NCBI GenBank assembly: GCA_026392515.1
Contig: JAPLBY010000033.1
Span: 1 to 64,000, forward strand
Length of the DNA stretch: 64,000 nucleotides
Direction: 5' to 3'
Origin: Actinomycetota bacterium
Lineage (GTDB): Bacteria; Actinomycetota; Actinomycetes; S36-B12; UBA5976
Shown here one piece after another: positions 36,780 through 45,519 of this stretch (position 1 is its first letter; every line of letters begins with the position of its first letter). The notes beneath the pieces are model-generated. The model made no database searches and was not told where the DNA came from. It saw nothing but the letters and a program-made list of their open reading frames with translations. A program made the position numbers and the translations under genes.

Positions 36780-37975
36780 GCCATTTCCTTTGTCTTGGCT
36801 GGTGAAGGGTCAAACATTTTTAACGAAACCGCTGCCATAACTGAGCATATCGCCATTACAGTCCAGGCAGCCTGCCAACTGAAGGATTCAACTATTTGGG
36901 ACATGATGATTGGCGAAATTCCACCAGCGGCGAAGATAAAGCTGTGCAAAACCCCTTGGGTGAAGCCGACTCGCTCAGATGGCACTGCCATCACAGCAGT
37001 TGTAAACAGTAGGCCGTTCCAACCCATTGCTGTAATTCCAGCGAGGAAAAGTAGTGGCACAACGATTGCGTACTGTTCAAGTACTGCACAGAGTATGAGC
37101 AAAGTTGCACCCAATAGCGCAATCACAATTTGAAATTTAACGCGCTGTGTTGGGTGTCGATCGCTAATCACCCCAAGTCGAATTCGCAATGGGATAACAA
37201 ACGCCATCATCAAGGCATAAAGCTGTCCAGCATGAGTTGGTGTCCATCCCCTGCTGCCACTTAAGTAAAGAGTAAGTAGCGCGACGATTCCTAATTGGGT
37301 CAGACAAAAGAATGCAGCAGCAATCAATATCGGTGAAAGTCTGCGCCAATTCACCGGTGGTAGATTCTCGGCCTTTAGTCGGGGTGGTTCAGGAACTCCA
37401 ATTGGAGCAAAGATTACAAAAAGTCCGCTCAGCACGATCAGTCCCGCCAGGGCATAAAGTGCAGCGCTTAATCCATATGAAACTGCGATGCCAGTTAAAA
37501 CAATGCCGCCAATAACACCACCGACTGGGACTGCAGCCTGTCTGGTTGAAAGCGCAAAGCCAATGTTTCCTAAGTGAACAAAATTTCTTGCTAAACCCTT
37601 AGTCATTGCAACCGTCGGCGATGCCATCATGATGCCGGCAAAGATAAGTGCAAAATGTGCGACTTCTGATGCTTTGAAGAATGCGGCAATCACAAAACAT
37701 GTTGCAGTACCCATTAGGCCTATAAGAGCTACGAATCGGTCATTCATTCGATCGGCTAAATTACCCCAGAAAATCACAGCTCCTGCAGTACCGAGGCTGA
37801 TCGTTCCAAGCAGTAGGCCAACACCTGATGTCGTTAAATCAAATGTGCTCGCCAGGATTGGGCCCATAGCAGGCAAGCCCTGTTGCGCAGTCGATACAGC
37901 TAATTGCGCAGCAATTGCGGCAGCCAAAATTCCAAGCGCATCTCGGCGCAATTTTTCCGGAGATGCTTGTGACAT
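36776..37975 (-). CDS. Major facilitator superfamily transporter
   Basis: A 399-residue MFS permease with about 12 hydrophobic segments. The loop 2-3 signature GNLADRMNDRFVALIG and its second-half counterpart RIRLGVISDRHPTQRVKF are visible. It overlaps the E1-like gene by 4 nt and starts 3 nt after acd1. Substrate unknown; the operator upstream of acd1 suggests uptake of an acid or intermediate of the GntR-controlled pathway. Confidence 0.9.
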   Translation of the reverse strand: MSQASPEKLRRDALGILAAAIAAQLAVSTAQQGLPAMGPILASTFDLTTSGVGLLLGTISLGTAGAVIFWGNLADRMNDRFVALIGLMGTATCFVIAAFFKASEVAHFALIFAGIMMASPTVAMTKGLARNFVHLGNIGFALSTRQAAVPVGGVIGGIVLTGIAVSYGLSAALYALAGLIVLSGLFVIFAPIGVPEPPRLKAENLPPVNWRRLSPILIAAAFFCLTQLGIVALLTLYLSGSRGWTPTHAGQLYALMMAFVIPLRIRLGVISDRHPTQRVKFQIVIALLGATLLILCAVLEQYAIVVPLLFLAGITAMGWNGLLFTTAVMAVPSERVGFTQGVLHSFIFAAGGISPIIMSQIVESFSWQAAWTVMAICSVMAAVSLKMFDPSPAKTKEMA

Positions 37976-37978
37976 TGG

Positions 37979-39139
37979 TTATCTAGATGCCAAAGTGTGA
38001 CGCGACATCACAATGCGCTGAACCTGGTTAGTGCCTTCGTAAATCTGGGTGATCTTGGCATCACGCATCATGCGCTCAACAGGATAGTCACGGCTGTAGC
38101 CATAGCCACCAAGTAACTGAACCGCATCAGTAGTAATTTCCATTGCCACATCTGAGGCAAAGCATTTACTTGCAGCGCCAAAGAAAGTTAAATCAACATC
38201 ATTGCGTTCACTTCGGGCTGCTGCTGCATATGTAAGTTGGCGCGCAGCTTCAAGTTTCATAGACATATCTGCAACCATGAATTGGATACCTTGGAATTCG
38301 GCAATTGCCTTACCGAATTGCTTGCGCTCCTTGATATAACCGGCTGCGAAATCCAATGCGCCCTGAGCAATACCAACTGCTTGAGCCGCAATTGCAATGC
38401 GACTGTGATCAAGTGTTGACATCGCAATGCCAAAGCCTGATCCGACTTCGCCAATTCGACGAGAATCCGGAATAACTACGTTGTCTAAATAAACTTCGCG
38501 AGTCGGTGATCCCTTGATTCCAAGCTTCTTTTCTGGCACGCCGAAACTTACGCCTGGATCGTCTTTCTTCACAATGAATGCTGTGATGCCACCGCGAGCA
38601 CCTTTTTCTTTATCGGTTACAGCAAGTACGGTATAGATATGGCTTTCGCCAGCGTTGGTGATCCATTTTTTCGAACCGTTCAAAGTCCACGAGTCCCCAT
38701 TTGCTACAGCTGTAGTTTTCATTGCGCCCGCATCACTGCCTGCATCCGTTTCAGAAAGTGCATACGACCAAAGGGTCTCGCCCGAGGCAAGACCTGGCAA
38801 GAACTCTTTCTTTAGATCTTCACTGCCGCTATGGATAACCGGCAGTGAAGCAAGCTTGTTTACACCCGGAATCAAACTGCTGGAAGCACAGGCTCTGGCG
38901 ACTTCTTCCACCACAATTGCTGAAGCCAACGCGTCACCGCCAGCGCCGCCGTAAGCCTCAGGCACATGGATGGCCTGAAGTTCCGCGCCAATTAGTGCGT
39001 CATACGCCTCTTGTGGGAAGCGGGCATCTTCATCCACTTCCGCTGCGAAGGGAGCAATCTTGGCATCTGCCAAAGCTCGGACCACTGATCTAAGTTCTTC
39101 GTGTTCGTCAGCGGTCTTATAAAGGTCGAAACTACTCAC
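37979..39139 (-). CDS. Acyl-CoA dehydrogenase (acd1)
   Basis: A 386-residue FAD enzyme that introduces a 2,3-double bond in an acyl-CoA. Signature 1 (ALSETDAGSDAGAM) and signature 2 (QLLGGYGYSRDYPVERMMRDAKI) are intact, and the catalytic Glu is in YEGTNQVQR. The GTG start follows CAGGAG. It is the first gene of an operon with MFS, E1-like and EamA genes, and an operator-type palindrome lies 22 bp upstream. Substrate chain is not predictable; butyryl-/isobutyryl-CoA-type enzymes are similar. Confidence 0.93.
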   Translation of the reverse strand: MSSFDLYKTADEHEELRSVVRALADAKIAPFAAEVDEDARFPQEAYDALIGAELQAIHVPEAYGGAGGDALASAIVVEEVARACASSSLIPGVNKLASLPVIHSGSEDLKKEFLPGLASGETLWSYALSETDAGSDAGAMKTTAVANGDSWTLNGSKKWITNAGESHIYTVLAVTDKEKGARGGITAFIVKKDDPGVSFGVPEKKLGIKGSPTREVYLDNVVIPDSRRIGEVGSGFGIAMSTLDHSRIAIAAQAVGIAQGALDFAAGYIKERKQFGKAIAEFQGIQFMVADMSMKLEAARQLTYAAAARSERNDVDLTFFGAASKCFASDVAMEITTDAVQLLGGYGYSRDYPVERMMRDAKITQIYEGTNQVQRIVMSRHTLASR

Positions 39140-39160
39140 TTGTTCTCCTGATTAGCCGAA

Positions 39161-39170
39161 TTGCATACAA
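39161..39170. promoter_or_regulatory. GntR-type operator 1 (before acd1)
   Basis: TTGCATACAA inside the wider palindrome AATTGCATACAATT, 22 bp before the acd1 start. One of seven sites close to TTGTATACAA in the island. Confidence 0.6.
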
Positions 39171-39244
39171 TTCTGTCACTTTTCGTTGCCAACTGCCATC
39201 GAAAGCCTTAATTTGGTCAAAACCCAGCAAGGATTCCTGAATAG

Positions 39245-39254
39245 ATGTATACAA
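39245..39254. promoter_or_regulatory. GntR-type operator 2 (before the isochorismatase operon)
   Basis: ATGTATACAA with the perfect core TGTATACA, 31 bp before the start at 39285. It and operator 1 lie 84 bp apart in the divergent promoter region and could control both directions. Confidence 0.6.
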
Positions 39255-39284
39255 GAAGTGGGTATTTTGCCATTTGGAGGGCAC

Positions 39285-39899
39285 ATGTCAGATTCATTCG
39301 AAAATGCTGGTTACGGACAAGGCGAAGTTGGCTGGGGTACCAGACCTGCAATTATTGCCGTTGACTTTCAGATGTCATTTTGTGACCCAAAGTTTGCTTT
39401 AGGTCGAAGTGAGCACGCCCAACGGGCAATCAAGAACGCTGCCCGCCTATTCCCTGCTGCGCGAGCTGCTGGAATTCCAATCATTCACACTGCAGTTGCA
39501 TGGTCCACTGACACTGAGTTCGCTCGCTGGAAAGTTCCGGCCCTGCGCGACATTCATCCTGGATCTTACGAAGCTCAAATTCATCCAGATCTATGGGATG
39601 ACAGTGACGTATACATTTTGAAGCGCTTCCCTTCCGCATTCTTTGGAACTGACATGAGCAGTATCTTGACTACAAACGGCATCGATACCGTTCTAGTTAC
39701 TGGCGTGACTTCATCAGGTTGCGTTCGTGCAACCATAGTTGATTCGTTCTCCTACGGTTTCCGCACAATTGCAATTGATGACGCCTGTGGCGATCAGGAT
39801 GCCGGCCCACACGATGCCAACATGCAAGATGTTGGTCGCCGTTATGCCGATGTCATTCAAACTGATGACGCAATTGCCAAGATCAAAGCACTCGGTTAA
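39285..39899 (+). CDS. Isochorismatase-family amidohydrolase (N-carbamoylsarcosine amidase/maleamate amidase-like)
   Basis: A 204-residue cysteine hydrolase. I chose the ATG at 39285 after GGAGGG. The catalytic triad is visible as Asp27 (IAVDFQ), Lys113 (LKRFPSAFFGTD) and Cys146 (TSSGCVRATIVDSFSYGF). KRFPSAFFGT and SGCVRATxVDS are shared by N-carbamoylsarcosine amidase and maleamate amidohydrolase. RutB, which cleaves ureidoacrylate, belongs to the same superfamily, so with rutA in the island this protein or the nitrilase may take that step (inference). It is the first gene of a ten-gene plus-strand operon. Confidence 0.85.
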   Translation: MSDSFENAGYGQGEVGWGTRPAIIAVDFQMSFCDPKFALGRSEHAQRAIKNAARLFPAARAAGIPIIHTAVAWSTDTEFARWKVPALRDIHPGSYEAQIHPDLWDDSDVYILKRFPSAFFGTDMSSILTTNGIDTVLVTGVTSSGCVRATIVDSFSYGFRTIAIDDACGDQDAGPHDANMQDVGRRYADVIQTDDAIAKIKALG

Positions 39900-39910
39900 A
39901 CATTTAAAAA

Positions 39911-40456
39911 ATGACTCAGCGCGTGGCTTGCTTCACAGGCAGATTCCAACCCTTCCACAATCAACACTTGGAAGTGCTGTCTGCGTTAAGCCACAAATTT
40001 GATCGCATCATTATTGCAATAACAAATCCAGACATCGAAAATCTGTTCGAACATGCGGCAAGTCAGCACCGTCATACTGATGCCGCTAATCCGTTTTCCT
40101 ATGAGTCCCGCGTCCAGATCATTGAAGATTCGATTTCCGAGCTAACTGATCTAAATCATGTGGAAATTGAAATCATTCCGTTTGATTTAACCCAACCAAG
40201 TTCCTGGGCAGTACCTGCCGAAACGGTATTTGCATTGCGCATCTTTAGTTCCTGGGAGGCAAGTAAGTTGGATCTCTTTACTGGCCAAGGATTTGAAGTT
40301 CTTGAGTTACCAGCGCCAGCAACGAAGTTATCTGCATCTGATATTCGCGAGGCACTAACAACAAATGACTCGACCTGGCATTCACATGTCGCTCCAGGCG
40401 CAGTTTCCACGATCCAACAGGAATGGGATAACGCAACATCCAAGGTGAGTGCTTAA
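39911..40456 (+). CDS. NadM-like nucleotidyltransferase of unknown substrate
   Basis: A 181-residue Rossmann nucleotidyltransferase. The opening MTQRVACFTGRFQPFHNQHLEVL matches the GRFQPFHxGH motif of archaeal NMN adenylyltransferase, with FHNQH in place of FHxGH, and LSASDIREAL stands for the ISSTxIR motif. It is close to full family length (~170-180). The substrate may be NMN, but its place between a hydrolase and an ApgM-like gene is not typical of NAD salvage. The next gene begins immediately at its stop. Confidence 0.72.
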   Translation: MTQRVACFTGRFQPFHNQHLEVLSALSHKFDRIIIAITNPDIENLFEHAASQHRHTDAANPFSYESRVQIIEDSISELTDLNHVEIEIIPFDLTQPSSWAVPAETVFALRIFSSWEASKLDLFTGQGFEVLELPAPATKLSASDIREALTTNDSTWHSHVAPGAVSTIQQEWDNATSKVSA

Positions 40457-41833
40457 GTGAAGCCAGCACCGATGTGGGATGACCGAACCCCAATGATTCT
40501 GATTACTTTTGATGGACTCGGCGATCGGCCTTGTGAAGAATTGAACGGGCAAACTCCTTTGGAAGCAGCCAATACTCCCAATCTTGATGAACTAACTCGA
40601 ATTGGTGTCTCCGGAATCCATCAACCATTTGGTCCAGGGCGAGCAACTTCAAGTGAGCGCAGTCACTGGGCAATGTTTGGCCAGACTCAAACTTTCCCTG
40701 GCCGAGCTCTGTTTGAAGCAACCGGTATGGGAATTGAGATTCCATCGCAGCGACCTCATTTTCATCTTGCGCTTCGACCTGCCGAGATTCGGGACGGTCA
40801 ACTTCATGCCATTGGTCGAGTCAGCGCTGATGATGCAACTGATTGTTTAGATCTATTTGATGCGCTTCGAGTCATGCCACACGAATTAAATCCTGTGTTG
40901 CATCCACTTCGCAACGGTGAATGCATTCTCGAGTCGGCCACACTGTCATCACATGAGATAAGTGACAGTGATCCACTATTTGGTCACCTGCATCCAGTAT
41001 TGAAGCCACTGCCACTTGATGATGCTTCAGATTCAGCAGCAGCGCATAACTCAGCGGAGTTAATGACTAGTTGGCTTAGCGCTGCAGTAAAGATGTTGCA
41101 AGATCATCCGATAAACAAAGCCAGACGTGAAGCGGAAAAGCTTGAACTAATTGCTCCTGTAACAAAATGGGCAAGTAACAAAACTGAGTTGAAAACATTC
41201 GAGCAGTCCACTGGATTGACGGGCGCCGCAGTTACGAGTTCTGCTCTGTATCGCGGATTAGCCGAAACATTGGGCATGACTCAGACTCACATTCCAAGTG
41301 ACATGGAAAACATTCAAGAAGATTTTGAAGCCAGAATCTTGGCTGGTATTGAATTGAGCAAAACTCATTCGTTTGTTCACATTCACACCAAGGCAACAGA
41401 TGAAGCTGGTCACACCAAATCCCCTTCATTAAAGCGAGATGTGATCGAGGCCTTAGATCGTGCCTGTCATTCACTTATTGAACTAGCGCAGACCAAAACG
41501 ATCATGATTACAGGAGATCACGCAACACCTTCAACTGGTGGGATCATGCACTCGGCACATCCGACTTCAATAGTTTTAGTTGGTCCGCACGTTCATCCTG
41601 ATGTGGCAATTACATGTGGTGAAAGCTCTCACAAATCCGGTGACCTTGGAAAAATTGCAGCAAGTGATATCTTGCCCCTTATGTCGCATTACTCACATCG
41701 AGCTGCCTTCAAGGGGCATGCAACTGGATCTTGCGAAACAATAGCCTTACCTGACAACCCGATCGCCCTAGATTTCTCGGAACCAACAAATGAAAATCAA
41801 GTCACTCAAATAAACCGAACAGGAATCAAATGA
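40457..41833 (+). CDS. ApgM-like alkaline-phosphatase-superfamily phosphomutase/metalloenzyme
   Basis: A 458-residue metalloenzyme similar to archaeal-type cofactor-independent phosphoglycerate mutase (COG3635). The N-terminus has FDGLGDRPCEELNGQTPLEAANTPNLD; RATSSERSHWAMFG carries the likely Ser nucleophile; HTKATDEAGH and ITGDHATPS supply the remaining metal ligands. All key residues appear intact. The GTG start touches the stop of the preceding gene, and the stop overlaps acd2 (ATGA). Glycolytic use is unlikely in this operon; a phosphonate or phosphoester substrate is possible. Confidence 0.75.
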   Translation: MKPAPMWDDRTPMILITFDGLGDRPCEELNGQTPLEAANTPNLDELTRIGVSGIHQPFGPGRATSSERSHWAMFGQTQTFPGRALFEATGMGIEIPSQRPHFHLALRPAEIRDGQLHAIGRVSADDATDCLDLFDALRVMPHELNPVLHPLRNGECILESATLSSHEISDSDPLFGHLHPVLKPLPLDDASDSAAAHNSAELMTSWLSAAVKMLQDHPINKARREAEKLELIAPVTKWASNKTELKTFEQSTGLTGAAVTSSALYRGLAETLGMTQTHIPSDMENIQEDFEARILAGIELSKTHSFVHIHTKATDEAGHTKSPSLKRDVIEALDRACHSLIELAQTKTIMITGDHATPSTGGIMHSAHPTSIVLVGPHVHPDVAITCGESSHKSGDLGKIAASDILPLMSHYSHRAAFKGHATGSCETIALPDNPIALDFSEPTNENQVTQINRTGIK

Positions 41834-43092
41834 CTAGCCACGTAACGTCCCCACTCGATGTAGAACTTCACATTCCCGCACATCTAGATGGTGTAATTGC
41901 AGAAGTAACTGATCTATATGAAAATGAGGTCGCACCTCGGGAACGAGCGCTTGATCACTTACTTAGCGATCAATCAAAGTTCCTTGACCAAGATGGTCGC
42001 CTACATAAGGACATCATTGCCGCCCGCCGCGAAATCATGGCAGCTGCCGGTGCGAAAAACATTTACAGTGCACACCTTCCAGAATCTTTAGGTGGTCGGG
42101 GTCTTGGCCGCGAAGACATGATCTATGTCGAAGAAAAGGTTTATGGCTACGGTGTTGGCCTGAACCCAGCACTTCTGTCCTGGTCTGAAGGTGCAACCCC
42201 TCGACTACTTCATGCGCACGCACATCAAAAAGAACAGTTCACTGATCCGCTAGTCAAAGGTCTCAAGACCAGTTTGCATGGAGTTACTGAAACCGGTGCT
42301 GGCTCAAACCTTTACGACATGAAAACCAATGCGGTTCGCAAGGGATCTGACTGGGTACTTAATGGCACTAAGGCTTACATCACCAATTACTTTGACGCCG
42401 ATGTTGCGCAAGTTTTGGCAATCACAAATCCTGGTGGTGGCCGTCAATCCTTCACTTACTTCATGTTTGATACCAAAGAGTATGCAAACAAGGGTTACAA
42501 AATTGGCAAGCTTTACCAGACCATGTTTGGTGATGGCTACACCGGCGAAATTCACTTCGAAGATATGGTGCTGCCAGAAAGTGCAGTACTTGGTGAAGTA
42601 AACGGTGGCTTTGACATTGCAGTCATGTCCTTCAATTACACCCGAATGCGTCGAGCCGGCATGTGTTCTGGTTGGAATAAGTACCTAATCGAAAAGACGC
42701 TAGAGCGCGTAAAGACTCGAATTGTTGGCGGAGAGCCACTCGGAGCTAAGCAAGGCATCCAGTGGATGATCGCTGACATGTATCTAGATTGGCAGCAGAC
42801 TCGTTCGCTTTCCCTTGATGTTGCTAGAGCGATTGATACTCCTGGTCCTTGGTGGAACTTGCCTCGTCCAAGTGATGAAGTTCGACGAATTTGCGCCCTC
42901 AAGCTAAGCAATGATGAGTCGTTCTATCGAGTGGCAGATCGTGCACTTCAGATTCACGGTGGCTCCGGAGTGCTTCGGGACACCGACATTAACAAGCTGT
43001 TCCAAATCGCACGTAACTTACGAATTCCAGGCGGTACCGATGAAGTACAGCGCACAACTATCGCCGAAACGCTCGGCTTACGATTCAACTAG
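41830..43092 (+). CDS. Acyl-CoA dehydrogenase-like protein (acd2) lacking the canonical catalytic Glu
   Basis: A 420-residue ACAD-fold flavoprotein with GVTETGAGSNLYDM (signature 1) and ALQIHGGSGVLRDTDINKLFQIARN (signature 2). At the position of the usual base, where acd1 has YEGT and acd3 GEGT, this protein reads IPGGTDEVQRT, so the Glu is replaced by Gly. The alternative isovaleryl-type position (SFNYTRMRRAG) also lacks Glu. It may work on a different reaction (lyase, oxidase, hydroxylase-like) or place the base elsewhere. The N-terminus is longer than in acd1. Confidence 0.85.
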   Translation: MTSHVTSPLDVELHIPAHLDGVIAEVTDLYENEVAPRERALDHLLSDQSKFLDQDGRLHKDIIAARREIMAAAGAKNIYSAHLPESLGGRGLGREDMIYVEEKVYGYGVGLNPALLSWSEGATPRLLHAHAHQKEQFTDPLVKGLKTSLHGVTETGAGSNLYDMKTNAVRKGSDWVLNGTKAYITNYFDADVAQVLAITNPGGGRQSFTYFMFDTKEYANKGYKIGKLYQTMFGDGYTGEIHFEDMVLPESAVLGEVNGGFDIAVMSFNYTRMRRAGMCSGWNKYLIEKTLERVKTRIVGGEPLGAKQGIQWMIADMYLDWQQTRSLSLDVARAIDTPGPWWNLPRPSDEVRRICALKLSNDESFYRVADRALQIHGGSGVLRDTDINKLFQIARNLRIPGGTDEVQRTTIAETLGLRFN

Positions 43093-43100
43093 GGGTAACC

Positions 43101-44486
43101 ATGTCAAACAATGAAACTTTGTCACTTGAGATCGGTACTTGGGCGCAGACTGTTTCGATAACTGACGTTCCAAAGCATGTTCAGGACCAAGCATTACTAA
43201 ACATTCTTGATGCCGTTGGAATCGCGTTCGCATCCACTCACTATGAATTTGCAACTCGTAGTATTGCCGCATCCGTAGCCCTGGGCTCAGGCCCTCGTGG
43301 CGTTATCGCTTGTTCTGAGCGCCTAACAGTCCGCGATCAAGCAATGCTTAACGGCATCTTGATTCATGGTTTGGATTTTGACGATACCCACGTTCCTGGT
43401 GTTATTCATGCCACTGCAAGCGCGCTACCAACAGCGATCGCTATTGCTGACGATCGCGAACTTAGTGGTAACGATCTAGTGCTGGGCTTTCTAGTTGCGT
43501 TAGAAATTGGTGCCCGCGTTGGTACTGCTGCTAATGGCGGATTCCATTCTCAAGGCTTCCATCCAACTGGCCTTGCTGGTGCGTTTGGCGCTGCCACCGC
43601 AGCAGCCAAAATGATCGGCCTTGATGCGCACGGTATCGCCAGCGCTCAAGGAATTGTTGGGTCATTAGCTTCCGGATCTATGGAGTTCTTAGAAACTGGT
43701 GCTTGGACTAAGCGCCTGCATCCAGGTTGGGCAGCAGTTACAGGTATCACTGCTGCGGAACTTGCAAAGGCCAAGTTTGAAGCACCACTAGCAATTTATG
43801 AAGGCCGATTTGGTCTCTACACAACACACACTCCAGCAGGCCATGACCTAAAGATGGATGCAGTTGCTGCGGACTTGGGTTCGGCTTGGGAATTGATGCG
43901 AGTGGCAATTAAGCCTTACGCAGCGTGTCACTTCACACATGCCTGTATTGATATTGCAATTGAACTAGTAACGGAAAACAACCTAACTGCCGCAGACATC
44001 GAATCAGTTACCACGATTGTGCCATCGCAAGTTGTTCCTGTGGTTTGCGAACCAGCACAGGCAAAGCTAACTCCACGCAGTGATTACGATGCTAAATTCT
44101 CATTGCCGTTCATTGTGGCTACTGCAATTGCAAAGCGTCGCTTTACTTTGGCAGACCTGGATGATGATTGCCTAGTTGATCCTGAGTTGCTGGAATTGGC
44201 CGCAAAGGTTTCCTACCAAAATGATCCAAATCCAACATTCCCTAAGTACTTCCATGGCGAAGTAATCATTCAGACTAAGGATGGCCGTACGCTTCGCAAG
44301 CGCGAAGACATAAATCGTGGTGCTGATGAACGTCCACTATCGGTAAGTGATGTTGAAACTAAGTTCCGTGACAATGTTTCATTAGTCGCCGGAACAGATG
44401 TTGCAGATCGAGTGCTAAACGCAGTCATGTCGCTGCCAACAACTAAGAACTCACGTGACTTTGTTGAGGCCTTAACAACTAAATGA
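43101..44486 (+). CDS. MmgE/PrpD family protein
   Basis: A 461-residue member of the MmgE/PrpD family, which includes 2-methylcitrate dehydratase and cis-aconitate decarboxylase. Typical stretches are LNILDAVGIAFAST, LNGILIHGLDFDDTH, GFHPTGLAGAFGAATAAAKM and KPYAACHFTHACID. The exact reaction cannot be settled. No prpB or prpC is near, so a methylcitrate cycle role is unlikely; dehydration or decarboxylation of a di- or tricarboxylate is a reasonable guess. It overlaps selD by 4 nt. Confidence 0.88.
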   Translation: MSNNETLSLEIGTWAQTVSITDVPKHVQDQALLNILDAVGIAFASTHYEFATRSIAASVALGSGPRGVIACSERLTVRDQAMLNGILIHGLDFDDTHVPGVIHATASALPTAIAIADDRELSGNDLVLGFLVALEIGARVGTAANGGFHSQGFHPTGLAGAFGAATAAAKMIGLDAHGIASAQGIVGSLASGSMEFLETGAWTKRLHPGWAAVTGITAAELAKAKFEAPLAIYEGRFGLYTTHTPAGHDLKMDAVAADLGSAWELMRVAIKPYAACHFTHACIDIAIELVTENNLTAADIESVTTIVPSQVVPVVCEPAQAKLTPRSDYDAKFSLPFIVATAIAKRRFTLADLDDDCLVDPELLELAAKVSYQNDPNPTFPKYFHGEVIIQTKDGRTLRKREDINRGADERPLSVSDVETKFRDNVSLVAGTDVADRVLNAVMSLPTTKNSRDFVEALTTK

Positions 44487-45499
44487 CACTTGATGTAACG
44501 GGCTTAAGTCTTAGGGATTTAACTTCATGTGGTGGCTGTGCTGCAAAAGCAGACGCATCCCTATTGAAGTTACTTCGGTCTGCCGCTTACGACCAGCAAG
44601 GAATTGAAACCCTTGTTGGTCTAGCGGCCCCTGATGATGCAGCCGTTACCGCAATGAACGAAACAACATCACTTATTACAACTGTCGACTTCTTTCCTCC
44701 TGTTGTTAGCGATGCCTTTGAATACGGTTACGTAAGTGCGCTGAATTCACTTTCTGACATTTATGCCATGGGTGGCTTAGCAAAAACGGCGCTATTGGTT
44801 TGTGGCTTTCCAAGAGAAATAGCTGATTCGGAAATCTCAGCATGTGTTGCTGGAGCAGCTTTAGCTTGCAAGGAAGCCGGAGTTGAAATTCTTGGTGGTC
44901 ACACAGTCCGGATTGCTGAGCCAATTTTTGGTTTAGCAGCTACTGGCTACGTTCACCCAAATGAGATCTGGCGCAAAACTGGAATGGCCGATGGCGACTT
45001 GTTGATGCTTTCTAAGCCATTGGGTGTTGGGGTCCTGCTATCTACTAGAGAGCAAAGTGATGAAGAAATCGCCCTGGAGCAAATGAAGGTTTCAAACTTA
45101 AGTGCCCGTAATTCCCTAGTTCAATTAGGTTCGGCAGTCCACGCAGTAACTGATGTAACTGGATTTGGATTGATCGGTCACCTAAGCGAAATGCTTGGAA
45201 CCTCATTCCTAAATGCTCAAGTGAACTTGCCTTCGCAGGCAGTCTTGCCTCAAGCGCAGTCACTATTTGACTCCGGGAAACGAACTTCAGCAGATGCTCG
45301 CAACCGGGATGCCTTAGATCGAGAAGTCTTGGGTTTAACGCAGAGCCATTCTCAAGCCGCCCTATTTGATCCACAGACTAATGGCGGACTCTTGGCCAGT
45401 ATTAATCCTGCGTTTGAAATTCAACTAGTTGAGCAAGGATTTATCACGGTAGGTAAAGTTGTAACAGGTTCAGGGAAAATCGAAGTTTTAAGTAATTAA
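44483..45499 (+). CDS. selD: Selenophosphate synthetase SelD
   Basis: Makes selenophosphate from selenide and ATP. It is 338 residues with the catalytic region LTSCGGCAAKAD: Cys16, Cys19 and Lys22 match the active-site Cys/Lys of SelD. ATP-binding segments DDAAV, ITTVDFFPPV and ILGGHTVR are present. No selA, selB, tRNA-Sec, mnmH or selenoprotein is in the window, and the FDH uses Cys. It is embedded in a catabolic operon, coupled to mmgE and 20 nt before caiB1. Confidence 0.92.
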   Translation: MTLDVTGLSLRDLTSCGGCAAKADASLLKLLRSAAYDQQGIETLVGLAAPDDAAVTAMNETTSLITTVDFFPPVVSDAFEYGYVSALNSLSDIYAMGGLAKTALLVCGFPREIADSEISACVAGAALACKEAGVEILGGHTVRIAEPIFGLAATGYVHPNEIWRKTGMADGDLLMLSKPLGVGVLLSTREQSDEEIALEQMKVSNLSARNSLVQLGSAVHAVTDVTGFGLIGHLSEMLGTSFLNAQVNLPSQAVLPQAQSLFDSGKRTSADARNRDALDREVLGLTQSHSQAALFDPQTNGGLLASINPAFEIQLVEQGFITVGKVVTGSGKIEVLSN

Positions 45500-45519
45500 T
45501 AGCAAACAAAAGGATAAAA

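Noticed and set aside
39601-39620. Eighth GntR-type site (CGTATACATT)
   Set aside because: It lies inside the isochorismatase coding sequence, matches poorly at the outer bases and has no promoter beside it.
39285-39899. Direct creatinine/N-carbamoylsarcosine pathway feeding sarcosine oxidase
   Set aside because: The amidase fits loosely, but no creatininase or hydantoinase is present and the gene has the GntR-type operator, not the iclR-linked sites.
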